Shown here: positions 52,583 to 62,242 of the stretch, one piece after another
Layout: every line of letters starts with the position of its first letter
Position numbering within the stretch: position 1 is the first letter of the stretch
Assembly: GCF_028623165.1 (NCBI RefSeq)
Contig: NZ_CP117768.1
Coordinates: 4,340,001 to 4,404,000 of the forward strand
DNA: 64,000 bases
Direction: 5' to 3'
Origin: Nostoc sp. UHCC 0926
GTDB taxonomy: Bacteria; Cyanobacteriota; Cyanobacteriia; Cyanobacteriales; Nostocaceae
Notes under the pieces: generated by a model
What the model was told of the DNA's origin: nothing
The model's database searches: none
What the model saw: only the letters and a program-made list of their open reading frames with translations
Made by a program: the position numbers and the translations under genes

Positions 52583-55500
52583 CTAATTTGTTACTTTGTT
52601 TCTGATTAAAAAGTCTTGAATACAGTTGACAAATTCTTTTAACTCTAAAATTAAGTTAGTAGTATCTTTAAGCTCTTGATGGTAAGCCAATTGTTCTAGT
52701 TTGTCAGCTGCTAGGTACATAGCTGTGGCTCCAATATTGGCACTAGCACCTTTAAGGTGATGAGCTTCTCGCACAATTTGCCCAAAGTCATGAGATGCGA
52801 TCGCTGCAATAATTATTTCTAAACGGGGTTTAATATCTTCGACGCATACTTGCAATAGATGTAATTCAAATTCTGCGTCATTTCCTGATATCCGATGCAA
52901 GTGTTCCCAATCAATTGCTAGGTCAGTGGAAACTGTCTGTTCATACACAACTGCCTCTTGTTGTGAGAAGATCACGCTTGTCCAATGCTCTAGAGTCGTA
53001 GCCAATTTTTCTTTAAACACTGGCTTACTCAGATAGTCGTCCATTCCGGCATTTAGACACATTTGTTCGTCTTCTTTCATCGCATTTGCCGTCATCGCAA
53101 TCACCACAGGACGACGACGCAGGGCAAAAGCCTCCTCTTGCCAACGATGAATTTCTTTTGTGGTTTCCAAACCGTCGAGAATTGGCATTTGGCAATCCAT
53201 TAGAATCAAATCGTAAGGAATTTTTTCTAATAGCTGCAAAACTTCCTTTCCATTAGCAACGACATCGGCTTTGTAGCCCAAACTCTGGAGTTGCTTCAAG
53301 GCTACTTTTTGATTCACCAAATTATCTTCAGCTAGCAGAATTCTTAACTTGGATTTAGTAGAGGGGTTAGGGGAAGAGGAAGTAAGAATACCTGAAGTTT
53401 CTGTACTCTGGATTTCTTCAGTAGCCTCAAGCCTTGAGCCTCTAGCCCGTTGTTCTGATTCCGGCACAGTTTCTAAAATAGTTATGATGGTATCGCGCAG
53501 TCGTGATGGCTTAATGGGTTTAACCAAATAAGCAGCAAATCCGATTTGGAGCGCCTGCTGCACTTGATCCCGTTGATTAGTAGAGATGATCATAATCAAA
53601 GGTATCTCAGCAATTGCAGAATTGGCTTTAATTTGTTCTCCTAAAGTCATGCCATTTGTTTGGGGTATTTGCATATCAACCAAGGCGACATCATAGGATT
53701 TTCCTTGCTCACAAGCTTTCTGAATCACTTTGAGGGCCGCAGCAATACTGTCAGCTTGATCTACCTGCATTCCCCAATGAGTAGCTTGATGGTAGATAAT
53801 TTTGCAATTAGTAGCGTTGTTATCCACCACTAACAAGCGGCGATTGTGTAAAAGTCCGCGTTCGCATTTTGGCAAAACAGGCTCAACTTGGTTGGTAAAA
53901 AGCACCTCAAACCAAAACTTAGATCCTTTCTCCATCTGACTTTCTACCCCAATCACTCCTCCCATCAAGGTCACCAGTTGTTTACAGATGGCTAATCCCA
54001 AACCGGTACCACCATACTTGCGAGTCGTAGAAGCATCGACTTGGGTAAATGGCGTAAAGAGTTTGCGTTGGTCTTCAGGGCTAATGCCAAGACCTGTATC
54101 TGTGATGGCAAAATGGATGGTGGCTGTAGTGGAGGAAAGCGAACGCAATTCGGCTTGCACTAATACTTCGCCAGCGCTGGTGAACTTGATTGCGTTGCTG
54201 ATTAAGTTCATGAGAATTTGCCGCAGCCTACCACTATCTCCTTTGAGGTGGCTGGGGACGTTGTGCTCAATCATGGCGGCAATTTCTAATCCCTTGTTAT
54301 GAGCTGAGGGAGCCAATAATTCCACTACTTCTTCCACACAAGTGAATAGGTCAAAATCTAGAGTTTCAAGAGCCATCTCTCCAGCCTCAAGTTTGGAAAG
54401 ATCCAAAATCTCGTTGATTAAACTTAAAAGGGCGTCTCCACTACTCCGAATTGTTTCAAGAAAATCTCGCTGTTCTGCGTCTAAGGGAGTATCTAACACT
54501 AAACCGGTCATTCCCAATACAGCATTCATCGGAGTCCGAATTTCATGACTTATATTTGCCAAAAAGGCACTTTTAGTCTGAGAAGCTAATTCGGCTTGGC
54601 GACGGGCAATTTCAAGTTCTTGTCGCTGACGAGTTTCTGCTGCTAATAGTTGGGCTTGGGCTAAGGCAATACCTACTTGGTCGGCTATTTGCCGCAAAAG
54701 ATCAGTTTCAAAATTAGACCAGTGGTGGGAATCATCACACTGATGAACTATCAGCAAACCGCGAAGTTCTTCTTTGACAAGAATGGGCACAACCAAATTG
54801 ACTTTGACCCCAAACTGTTGCATTAATTCCAGATGGCTTTGTTCGACTTTCAGCAGATCCAAATTAGCCAGCCCTAAAACCTGTCCTTGACGGTACTGCT
54901 GTAGATAGTATTGTTGTAGATATTCTGCTTGGAAGTAGGGGGGAGTGATGCTTTGCTCTTTGATTGCTGGTAAGCCAGAAACTACTGCTTCAATAACGGT
55001 GGGTGCAGACTCATCTGGCAAAAGCTGATAGATCAAAACTCGGTCAGTCTGGAGAATCTTTTGCACCTCCTCGACAGTGATTTGGAGAATTTCTTCGATT
55101 TGTAAAGACTGGCGAATCTTGAGGGTGATTTCGGTAAATAATTGCGATCGCAAGTTTTGGCGTTGTACTTCTTCTTCAGCCTGTTTACGCTGAATAAACT
55201 GCCCCACTTGCTCGCCAATCGAATTCATCGTTTTTGCTAAATCTTGGTCAGGTGGCTGGATTTCACGGTTGAAGCAGGTAATGACACCAAGGATTTTGTG
55301 ACCGCTGCGGATTGGAAAACCAAAAGCTGCTTGTAATTCTACTTGAGCGTTAATTTTGAAGCGGGAGAAACTGAGTTCTTTAACAACATCAGCGATCCAA
55401 ACAGGTTCAGAACTAGCCCAAACCCGACCAGGTAGTCCAATTCCTGGTGGAAACGTGGTTTGCCGATTCAGTGCTTCAAACTCTTGCACCTCAAGGGATG

Positions 55501-57238
55501 CTTTATGCCACATATCGAGAAAACGCAGCACATTTGCTTGCTGATCTACCATCCAAATTTCACCCAAATCCCATCCCAAACTCTCGCAGATCCCTTGCAG
55601 TATTTGGTGAGTAGCTTCGCCCGTCGTGGCGGACTCCGCTAAAACGCGGGTTGCAGCATATTGTGCAGTCAGATGCTGTTCAGATCGTTTGCGATCAGTG
55701 ATGTCAATACCAGTGCTAACAATGTATTCCACTGATCCTTTATAGTCTTTTAAGAAGGTATTCGACCAGGAAATCAACCGCCGACTGCCATCCTTCATTA
55801 CGCAATAGTTTTCGTACTCTAGGAAGCCTGCACCAGTTAGCAATTGCTCAAAAACTGTTTTGACTGACTCCACCTCTTCAGGAATTAGGAACAAGTTCCA
55901 GATATACCTACCCCTCACCTCATCGAAGGAGTAACCTGTTGTTTGCTCACAAGCTTGATTGAAGCGAACGATTTTCCCTTGAGAGTCAAAAACTATTACT
56001 AAAGCGCTGGCTGTATTAAGGACTGCTGAGATAAAGTTGCGTTCTTGATTTAAGGTTTCTTCTTTCCTTTGGCGCTCAATCACGTGACGATAGATGAAGT
56101 AGTAGACTACAGCAACAACGATAAAACTCAGGCAGATGGCGATCGCAAATCTCAGAATTGTGTTGCGACTCGTGGCCTTTTTTGCTTGTGACTGCTGTTG
56201 GAGTCGTCCCCCTTCCTCGTTTTCCATCTCATTGATCACCTTGCGGATATCATCCATGAGATTTTGTTGATCATTTCTCACTACTACTTGCAATGCCGCC
56301 TCTAATCCCTTGTTCTGGCGCAAGTCGATAGTCTGTTTTAGTTGAGTGAGTTTAGCCGTTATCAGAGATTCAAGCGTTGTGATCTGCTGTCGTTGGTTCG
56401 GTTGATCTGTTGTTAAACTCTTTAGCTTGGCAATTTCTTGATCGACCTTAGCAAGTGCTGTTTGATAAGGTTTGAGATAAATTTGTTTTCCAGTGAGGAT
56501 ATAACCATTTTGCCCAGTCTCCGCATCCTTGATCTGGGACAGTAGTTCTTCTAGACTGTTAATTTTTTTAGAAGTATTTTTTCCTATACTGCCATTATTA
56601 GTATATGCTTTTATATTTTGATCGGAAACCACACCAATCAAAACTAAAATTGCCGACGCCAAACTCAAACCTGCCACAATCCTTTTGAAAAATTGCTTGC
56701 GTACCCTCTGCGTCTGTTTGCCTTTGTTGGTCAAAAGTACCAAACTTGCTAAATTTCGGCGCAATTCCAGTTGCTTAATGACTTGACGACCTAAGGTTCG
56801 TAATGCCTCTATCTGATCTGGAGTAAGTTCTCGTGGTACGTAGTCAATCACGCAAAGTGTTCCTAGTGCATATCCCTCAGGATTAATCAGAGGTACACCA
56901 GCATAAAACCGAATATTTGGGTCAGAAGTGACCAGTGGGTTTGCGGCGAACCGTTGGTCATTTGTTGCATCAGGCACAATCAAAACATCAGGCTGTAGAA
57001 TAGCATGGGCACAGAATGCCAAATCTCGATGTGTTTCTAGGGCTTCCATTCCGACTTTTGACTTGAACCACAGACGGTTTGTATCAATTAAGCTAATTAA
57101 AGCAATAGGAGTCTGACAAATATACGAGGCTAAACGGGTGACATCGTCAAAAGCGCCTTCATCTGGCGTATCGAAGATTTTATACTGCAAAAGCGTCTCG
57201 ATTCTCTGTACTTCGTTATCAGGTAATGGTGCTTTCAT
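52583..57238 (-). CDS. Hybrid sensor histidine kinase with GAF, CHASE3, PAS, two receivers and HPt
   Basis: The 1551-aa protein has, in order: N-terminal GAF (about 25-165), a membrane helix (about 187-208), CHASE3 sensor region (about 215-345), a second membrane helix (about 362-385), PAS (395-515), two GAF domains (530-690 and 700-860), HisKA with NISHEIRTPMN (about 900), HATPase, two receivers (acceptors in ALVDMQIPQTNG and LILMDCQMPILDG) and a C-terminal HPt domain with His in REAHHLKGASANIG. This is a complete phosphorelay in one chain. A heptanucleotide repeat array lies just upstream. Confidence 0.92.
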   Translation of the reverse strand: MKAPLPDNEVQRIETLLQYKIFDTPDEGAFDDVTRLASYICQTPIALISLIDTNRLWFKSKVGMEALETHRDLAFCAHAILQPDVLIVPDATNDQRFAANPLVTSDPNIRFYAGVPLINPEGYALGTLCVIDYVPRELTPDQIEALRTLGRQVIKQLELRRNLASLVLLTNKGKQTQRVRKQFFKRIVAGLSLASAILVLIGVVSDQNIKAYTNNGSIGKNTSKKINSLEELLSQIKDAETGQNGYILTGKQIYLKPYQTALAKVDQEIAKLKSLTTDQPNQRQQITTLESLITAKLTQLKQTIDLRQNKGLEAALQVVVRNDQQNLMDDIRKVINEMENEEGGRLQQQSQAKKATSRNTILRFAIAICLSFIVVAVVYYFIYRHVIERQRKEETLNQERNFISAVLNTASALVIVFDSQGKIVRFNQACEQTTGYSFDEVRGRYIWNLFLIPEEVESVKTVFEQLLTGAGFLEYENYCVMKDGSRRLISWSNTFLKDYKGSVEYIVSTGIDITDRKRSEQHLTAQYAATRVLAESATTGEATHQILQGICESLGWDLGEIWMVDQQANVLRFLDMWHKASLEVQEFEALNRQTTFPPGIGLPGRVWASSEPVWIADVVKELSFSRFKINAQVELQAAFGFPIRSGHKILGVITCFNREIQPPDQDLAKTMNSIGEQVGQFIQRKQAEEEVQRQNLRSQLFTEITLKIRQSLQIEEILQITVEEVQKILQTDRVLIYQLLPDESAPTVIEAVVSGLPAIKEQSITPPYFQAEYLQQYYLQQYRQGQVLGLANLDLLKVEQSHLELMQQFGVKVNLVVPILVKEELRGLLIVHQCDDSHHWSNFETDLLRQIADQVGIALAQAQLLAAETRQRQELEIARRQAELASQTKSAFLANISHEIRTPMNAVLGMTGLVLDTPLDAEQRDFLETIRSSGDALLSLINEILDLSKLEAGEMALETLDFDLFTCVEEVVELLAPSAHNKGLEIAAMIEHNVPSHLKGDSGRLRQILMNLISNAIKFTSAGEVLVQAELRSLSSTTATIHFAITDTGLGISPEDQRKLFTPFTQVDASTTRKYGGTGLGLAICKQLVTLMGGVIGVESQMEKGSKFWFEVLFTNQVEPVLPKCERGLLHNRRLLVVDNNATNCKIIYHQATHWGMQVDQADSIAAALKVIQKACEQGKSYDVALVDMQIPQTNGMTLGEQIKANSAIAEIPLIMIISTNQRDQVQQALQIGFAAYLVKPIKPSRLRDTIITILETVPESEQRARGSRLEATEEIQSTETSGILTSSSPNPSTKSKLRILLAEDNLVNQKVALKQLQSLGYKADVVANGKEVLQLLEKIPYDLILMDCQMPILDGLETTKEIHRWQEEAFALRRRPVVIAMTANAMKEDEQMCLNAGMDDYLSKPVFKEKLATTLEHWTSVIFSQQEAVVYEQTVSTDLAIDWEHLHRISGNDAEFELHLLQVCVEDIKPRLEIIIAAIASHDFGQIVREAHHLKGASANIGATAMYLAADKLEQLAYHQELKDTTNLILELKEFVNCIQDFLIRNKVTN

Positions 57239-57249
57239 CCTTGAGCCTT

Positions 57250-57433
57250 ATCTACATTCTGGGGACTGGGGAAGAAGCAGAGGAGCAGGTGGAAGAAGCA
57301 GGGGGCAGGGGAGGCAGGGGGAAGAAGCAGGGGAGCAGGAAATAACCAATGTCCCAATCCTCCATGCCCAATGCCCAATACCCAATGCCCAATGCCCAAT
57401 ACCCAATGCCCAATACCCAATACCCAATGCCCA
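57250..57433. repeat. G-rich tract and ten-unit heptanucleotide repeat
   Basis: A purine-rich block (57258-57345, GGGGAAGAAGCAGGGGAGCA-like units) is followed by ten tandem units of ATGCCCA or ATACCCA at 57364-57433. These are short tandemly repeated repetitive sequences known from heterocystous cyanobacteria. The array lies in the promoter region of the hybrid kinase on the minus strand. Related DNA occurs inside the kinase gene at 42083-42158. Confidence 0.85.
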
Positions 57434-57525
57434 ATTCAACAAACTTACTTTAATTAATGACAATAGTTTAGTTAAAAGCGTTAGCGTAATTTCACTGAGT
57501 TCGACGTTATTAAAAAATCAGTCAA

Positions 57526-57849
57526 ATGATTAAGTCCTTGCTGTATTTTTTGTGGGCTGGTTTTTTTGAAATCGGGGGCGGCTACTTAGTCTGGTTGTGG
57601 TTGCGTGAAGGTAAGCCGTTCTGGTGGGGCATATTGGGTGGAATTGCTTTAGCTTTCTATGGGGTTATTGCAACTCTCCAATCAGCAAATTTTGGCAGAG
57701 TGTATGCGGCTTACGGTGGCGTGTTTATCGCAATAGCAATGCTTTGGGGTTGGAAGGTAGACGGGGTAACTCCAGACCGCTACGACCTAATAGGAGCAAG
57801 TTTCGCTTTAGTGAGTGTTTTAATTATCATGTTTGCACCCAGAACTTAA
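57526..57849 (+). CDS. YnfA/UPF0060 family membrane protein
   Basis: The 107-aa protein has four membrane helices and the UPF0060 pattern: LLYFLWAGFFEIGGGYLVW, WLREGKPFWWGILGGIALAF, FGRVYAAYGGVFIAIAMLWG and DRYDLIGASFALVSVLIIMF. YnfA-like proteins are small multidrug-resistance-related membrane proteins; function in cyanobacteria is not established. It starts at ATG 57526, divergent from the hybrid kinase across the repeat array. Confidence 0.88.
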   Translation: MIKSLLYFLWAGFFEIGGGYLVWLWLREGKPFWWGILGGIALAFYGVIATLQSANFGRVYAAYGGVFIAIAMLWGWKVDGVTPDRYDLIGASFALVSVLIIMFAPRT

Positions 57850-58142
57850 TTGACACTCTCAGTGCTTTTATGGCTGATATTTGGGCAAATTCTCTGATAA
57901 TTTACAATAATTATCAATTATCACAAGGATCTTGGTTTGTAACAGTAGGTAACTAAAAATTTGGAATTTTGTAGCGGTTGAATAAAATGTTATTCTTCAA
58001 AAAAAAGATGCAATGATTGCACACGTACACCCTTATTTAAATCTTGGCAACTACAATCAGGATTATATTTTTGTTAACATTTCCAGAAAATTAAGGTTAA
58101 GTATCTTTCAAGACAAAAATGTCTAACTAAAAGTAATCAAAT

Positions 58143-58156
58143 GTAGTGAAGTATAC
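58143..58156 (+). promoter_or_regulatory. NtcA-type GTA-N8-TAC palindrome before amt
   Basis: GTAGTGAAGTATAC matches the NtcA consensus GTAN8TAC. It lies only 29 bases before the amt start codon, closer than class II activation allows, so it could be chance, a repressor-type site, or a sign of a different transcript start. A second near match, GTAACAGTAGGTAA, lies at 57939-57952. Confidence 0.35.
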
Positions 58157-58185
58157 AAATAATTGGTGCTTAGGAAGAAAAACAA

Positions 58186-59631
58186 GTGTTGAAGAAAGTT
58201 GTAATGATTGGGGCTATGACCCTACTGATTTTGGGAGTACCGGTGATGGGCAATGCTTTTGCCCAAACCCCAGCTGCTGCGCCGCCTGCTGCTGATACTG
58301 GAGATACGGCATTTATGCTGATTTCAGCAGCACTCGTGCTGCTAATGACACCAGGATTGGCGTTTTTCTATGGTGGATTTGTGCGATCGCGCAATATCCT
58401 AAACACATTGATGATGAGCTTTGTGTTGATGGCGATCGTGGGAGTTACCTGGATTTTGTGGGGCTATAGTCTTGCCTTTGCGCCAGGTTTACCGTTCATC
58501 GGTGGATTGCAATGGTTGGGGTTGAACCATGTCGGTTTAGAGACTCAAGGCTACTTGCCGCATCTGCCATACGAAGATGCGCTCAAAGCAGCAGACTCCA
58601 AATATGCTGATGTTGTCTCCTATGCCGGAACGATTCCCCACCAGGCGTTCACGATTTATCAAGCCATGTTTGCGATTATCACCCCAGCCTTAATTTCTGG
58701 GGCGATCGTTGAGCGGATGAGTTTCCGCGCCTATTCGCTGTTTGTGCTGCTGTGGTCAACCTTTGTTTACGCCCCCCTGGCCCACATGGTATGGGCAAAA
58801 GGTGGATTTTTAGGTTTGTACGGTGGTTTGGGTGCCCTCGACTTTGCAGGTGGCACAGTAGTTCATATTAGTTCTGGCGTTTCAGCCCTAGTAGCAGCGA
58901 TCGTCCTTGGGCCTCGGAAAACCCATCCTGATCGTCTTAGCCCGCCGCACAATGTTCCTTTCATTTTGCTGGGTGCTGCCTTGTTGTGGTTTGGCTGGTT
59001 CGGTTTCAATGCTGGGAGTGCCTTATCTGTTGCTAGTGGAACTTCTGGTAATGTAGTCACAAATTTAGCAACAACAGCCTTTGTTGCCACCAATACAGCG
59101 GCGGCGGCGGCGGCTTTAATGTGGCTAATTTTGGAAGCAGTTTTACGGGGGAAACCGACTGCCGTGGGAGCGGCTACAGGAGCCGTTGCTGGTTTAGTGG
59201 GCATCACTCCCGCCGCCGGATTTGTGACACCGCTATCAGCGATTTTAGTTGGTTTCGTCACCGCCTTTGTTTGCTTCTATGCTGTGAGTTTCAAGCACAA
59301 GCTAGAAATTGACGATGCTTTAGATACCTATCCTGTGCATGGGGTTGGTGGTACAGTAGGAGCAATTTTAACAGCCATCTTTGCCACGACTGAAGTCAAC
59401 GGCGGAGGTAAAGACGGAGTGCTGCGTGGTAATTTTGGTGAATTGGGAGTTGAACTAGTAGCAATTGCCGTTGCCTATGCGATCGCAGGTGTTGGTACGT
59501 GGATTATTCTCAAGGTTATCGATGCTACAGTCGGTCTGCGAGTCAAAGAGGAAGCTGAATTGCAAGGTTTGGATATTAACGAACACGGTGAAGAAGGTTA
59601 CAACTCCGAGTTTGGCGATCGTCCCACTTAG
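58186..59631 (+). CDS. amt: Ammonium transporter (Amt family)
   Basis: The 481-aa protein starts at GTG 58186, with AGGAAG eight to fourteen bases upstream, and has a cleavable leader (VVMIGAMTLLILGVPVMGNA) before eleven membrane helices. Amt signatures are TAFMLISAALVLLMTPGLAF, GGFVRSRNILNTLMMSFVLM, FVYAPLAHMVWAKGGFLG, GWFGFNAGSAL and DTYPVHGVGGTVGAILTAIF, with pore His residues in VVHISSG and YPVHGVGG. It carries ammonium into the cell. No glnB-type regulator follows; nitrogen control is expected from its biology. Confidence 0.93.
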   Translation: MLKKVVMIGAMTLLILGVPVMGNAFAQTPAAAPPAADTGDTAFMLISAALVLLMTPGLAFFYGGFVRSRNILNTLMMSFVLMAIVGVTWILWGYSLAFAPGLPFIGGLQWLGLNHVGLETQGYLPHLPYEDALKAADSKYADVVSYAGTIPHQAFTIYQAMFAIITPALISGAIVERMSFRAYSLFVLLWSTFVYAPLAHMVWAKGGFLGLYGGLGALDFAGGTVVHISSGVSALVAAIVLGPRKTHPDRLSPPHNVPFILLGAALLWFGWFGFNAGSALSVASGTSGNVVTNLATTAFVATNTAAAAAALMWLILEAVLRGKPTAVGAATGAVAGLVGITPAAGFVTPLSAILVGFVTAFVCFYAVSFKHKLEIDDALDTYPVHGVGGTVGAILTAIFATTEVNGGGKDGVLRGNFGELGVELVAIAVAYAIAGVGTWIILKVIDATVGLRVKEEAELQGLDINEHGEEGYNSEFGDRPT

Positions 59632-59794
59632 TAAAGAGCGCTGTTAGCGGATAGCTATGGTTGAGCCAGTGCTGAGTTAAGAGTTTGGAAGGAAGAACTT
59701 TCTGTTTGCTTCCCCAGTCCCCAGTTTAAGATTGTGTAATTTGCGATCGCTAGCGTTAAAATTTGATTCTAATAATTGGTAAATTTCGCTAGTC

Positions 59795-60631
59795 GTGTCT
59801 ACTTCAGCAAAAACCTTTCCTATCTGGGCATTTTTCTCGCTGTTAACCAACGGCATCCTCATGTTGGCGGTCATCCTGCTAATTTGGCAACAGCAGAGAT
59901 TGGCCGCTTTTTTTGGGGGGGTAATAACATCCCCAGAGCCAATCAACCTGAACAACTCACCCCAAATTGTTACACCTGATTTAGGTCGCCGTCACCAACT
60001 CACTTACCAGGAGTGGGTAAACATCCTTAAGCAAGAAGCCAAGGTAGCTGCTGACCAACGTCCTCCGCATTTAAGCATACTGGCGGGAGATTCTTTGAGT
60101 CTGTGGTTTCCCCCTGAGTTATTACCCGAAGGTAAAAATTGGCTCAATCAAGGAATTTCTGGCGAAACCAGCAATGGACTTTTGAAAAGATTGAAGATAT
60201 TTGACCGCACCCAGCCAGAGTTAATTTTTGTGATGATTGGCATTAATGATTTAATTCGGGGAATGAACGACGGAGTAATTTTAGATAATCAGCGGCAAAT
60301 TATCAGTTACCTACAAAAGGCGCATCCCACTGCCCAAATTATTGTCCAATCGATTTTGCCACACGGGGCAGAAGAAGCAACCTGGAAAGGACGAGAGAAA
60401 CTCCAGACTATTGCCAATAGTCGCATTCGCCAGTTGAATCAGCAACTGCAAAGCATTTCTACCAAAAAAGGTGTCAAATATCTCGATTTATATCCCCTGT
60501 TTACCAACAAGCAAGGTAATCTCCGCCGCGAATTTACTACTGATGGCTTACATTTAAGCCCTGAAGGCTATATAGTTTGGCGTTCTGCATTGCAGATTTA
60601 TAGCGAAATCGAATTAAAACCCCAGCGTTAA
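59795..60631 (+). CDS. SGNH/GDSL hydrolase with membrane anchor
   Basis: The GTG at 59795 gives 278 residues. One N-terminal helix (FFSLLTNGILMLAVILLIWQ) anchors it, with the catalytic domain outside. Blocks in order: GDSLSLWFP (Ser), LNQGISGETSNG (Gly), VMIGINDL (Asn) and TTDGLHLSPEGY (Asp and His). Esterase or lipase action on a cell-envelope or lipid substrate is likely. It lies downstream of amt on the same strand; the gap is 160 bases with no shared function apparent. Confidence 0.85.
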   Translation: MSTSAKTFPIWAFFSLLTNGILMLAVILLIWQQQRLAAFFGGVITSPEPINLNNSPQIVTPDLGRRHQLTYQEWVNILKQEAKVAADQRPPHLSILAGDSLSLWFPPELLPEGKNWLNQGISGETSNGLLKRLKIFDRTQPELIFVMIGINDLIRGMNDGVILDNQRQIISYLQKAHPTAQIIVQSILPHGAEEATWKGREKLQTIANSRIRQLNQQLQSISTKKGVKYLDLYPLFTNKQGNLRREFTTDGLHLSPEGYIVWRSALQIYSEIELKPQR

Positions 60632-60750
60632 CCTCCTTCAAAGCAAAAAGGGTAAAGCACAAAAAGAAGTAATATCTTTGAAGACAACTGTGTATAAATC
60701 GCCTCTTGGCGCGAGAAAATAAAAAATAGTGGTTTAAGTAGACAAATCTA

Positions 60751-61959
60751 ATGGATACAAAAGCTTTTAAGCGCAGCCTGCAACATTCAGAGAATTACAA
60801 TCGTAAGGGCTTTGGTCATAAAGCAGAAGTTGCCACCCAGTTGCAATCTGAATATCAGAGTAACTTGATTCAAGAAATTCGCGATCGCAATTACACCCTA
60901 CAACGAGGTGATGTGACGATCCGACTAGCACAAGCCTTTGGCTTTTGCTGGGGTGTAGAACGAGCTGTGGCCATGGCCTACGAAACCCGTCAGCACTTCC
61001 CCACAGAACATATTTGGATTACTAACGAGATTATCCACAATCCTTCTGTGAATCAGCGGATGCAGGAGATGGAGGTAGAATTCATCCCCATTGAAGGAAA
61101 GAATAAAGACTTTTCTGTTGTTGGCACTGGTGATGTAGTCATATTACCTGCTTTTGGGGCTAGCGTTCAAGAAATGCAGATACTTCACGATAAAGGCTGC
61201 AAAATTGTTGATACAACTTGTCCTTGGGTATCTAAAGTTTGGAATACAGTAGAAAAACACAAAAGAGTCGATTATACTTCCATTATTCATGGTAAATATA
61301 AGCATGAAGAAACAGTCGCTACTAGTTCCTTTGCTGGCAAGTATTTAATAGTGTTAAATTTGCCAGAAGCAGAATATGTTGCTGACTATATTAGCAATGG
61401 TGGGAACCGTGAAGAATTTCTGACAAAATTTGCTAAAGCTTGTTCAGCAGGATTTGATCCCGATCAGGATTTAGAAAGAGTTGGCATTGCCAACCAAACT
61501 ACGATGCTTAAAGGCGAAACTGAGCAAATTGGCAAGCTTTTTGAGCGGACTATATTGCAAAAGTATGGCCCCACTGAGTTAAATCAGCATTTCCAAAGCT
61601 TCAATACCATCTGTGACGCCACCCAAGAACGGCAAGATGCAATGTTAGAGCTAGTAGAAGATAATTTAGATTTGATGGTAGTAATTGGTGGGTTTAATTC
61701 ATCGAATACTACTCAATTGCAACAAATTGCTTTTGAGCGGGGAATTCCTTCCTATCATATTGATACTGTTGAACGGATTAAATCAGGAGATTCGATAGAA
61801 CATCGGCAATTAAATGGGCAGTTAATAACTACAGAAAACTGGTTACCAGATGGAGAAATTGTCGTGGGAATTACTTCTGGTGCTTCTACGCCAGATAAGG
61901 TGGTAGAAGATGTGATTAAGAAAATTTTTACTGTGAAAGCAACAGCAATACTGGTTTAA
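60751..61959 (+). CDS. ispH: 4-hydroxy-3-methylbut-2-enyl diphosphate reductase
   Basis: The 402-aa protein has the three cluster-binding Cys residues in AFGFCWGVERAV, VDTTCPWVSKVW and TICDATQERQDA, and the family's THGxxxHE-like IIHGKYKHEETVA. Length and the N-terminal extension (about 60 residues) match the cyanobacterial/plant type. It performs the last step of the MEP pathway, giving IPP and DMAPP for carotenoids, chlorophyll tails and quinones. It requires ferredoxin as electron donor in cyanobacteria. Start ATG 60751. Confidence 0.94.
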   Translation: MDTKAFKRSLQHSENYNRKGFGHKAEVATQLQSEYQSNLIQEIRDRNYTLQRGDVTIRLAQAFGFCWGVERAVAMAYETRQHFPTEHIWITNEIIHNPSVNQRMQEMEVEFIPIEGKNKDFSVVGTGDVVILPAFGASVQEMQILHDKGCKIVDTTCPWVSKVWNTVEKHKRVDYTSIIHGKYKHEETVATSSFAGKYLIVLNLPEAEYVADYISNGGNREEFLTKFAKACSAGFDPDQDLERVGIANQTTMLKGETEQIGKLFERTILQKYGPTELNQHFQSFNTICDATQERQDAMLELVEDNLDLMVVIGGFNSSNTTQLQQIAFERGIPSYHIDTVERIKSGDSIEHRQLNGQLITTENWLPDGEIVVGITSGASTPDKVVEDVIKKIFTVKATAILV

Positions 61960-62006
61960 CAGTGATCAGTTATTGATTTTATCTCTTGGCGAAACACTAC
62001 ACCAAT

Positions 62007-62050
62007 AACAGTTATCAGTAACTATTGTTCACTAGTTACTGATAACTGTT
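62007..62050. terminator. 18-bp perfect stem hairpin after ispH
   Basis: AACAGTTATCAGTAACTA pairs fully with TAGTTACTGATAACTGTT around an 8-base loop, 48 bases past the ispH stop. No T-run follows. The stem is built from CAGTTATCAGT units that are common in Nostoc intergenic repeats, so repeat origin and transcript-end role are both possible. Confidence 0.5.
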
Positions 62051-62066
62051 GACTGTTCACTATATA

Positions 62067-62214
62067 TAGCGGTTCCCAATTGCATGGAATACAGACCTAA
62101 CCTCCAGCCCCAACCCTTGTAGCGTTGGGGAGTTATACTCAAAGCCTCTCTCCTTGTAGGAGAGAGGAATGGAAGTGAGGTCAAAACTGTACTGCACCCA
62201 AGCGAGAACCGCTA
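62067..62214 (-). repeat. MITE-2 copy at the ispH-methyltransferase gap
   Basis: The 148-bp element starts TAGCGGTTC and ends GAACCGCTA, with TA on both sides, and is in reverse orientation to the copy nested at 17317. It contains the common AGGAGAGAGGAATGGAAGTG block. It ends 28 bases before the methyltransferase start. Confidence 0.8.
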
Positions 62215-62242
62215 TATTAAAAATTTGTGAGAAATTCAAGAA

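Noticed and set aside
57364..57433. CRISPR or iteron-type origin
   Set aside because: A 7-bp unit without spacers is a known type of cyanobacterial tandem repeat; no replication gene is near.
57235..57463. Several short minus-strand frames rich in Gly, His, Trp and Leu
   Set aside because: They are translations of the heptanucleotide repeat array in three frames, not genes.
59677..59955. Minus-strand open frame of 92 codons
   Set aside because: It is a shadow of the SGNH hydrolase N-terminus.
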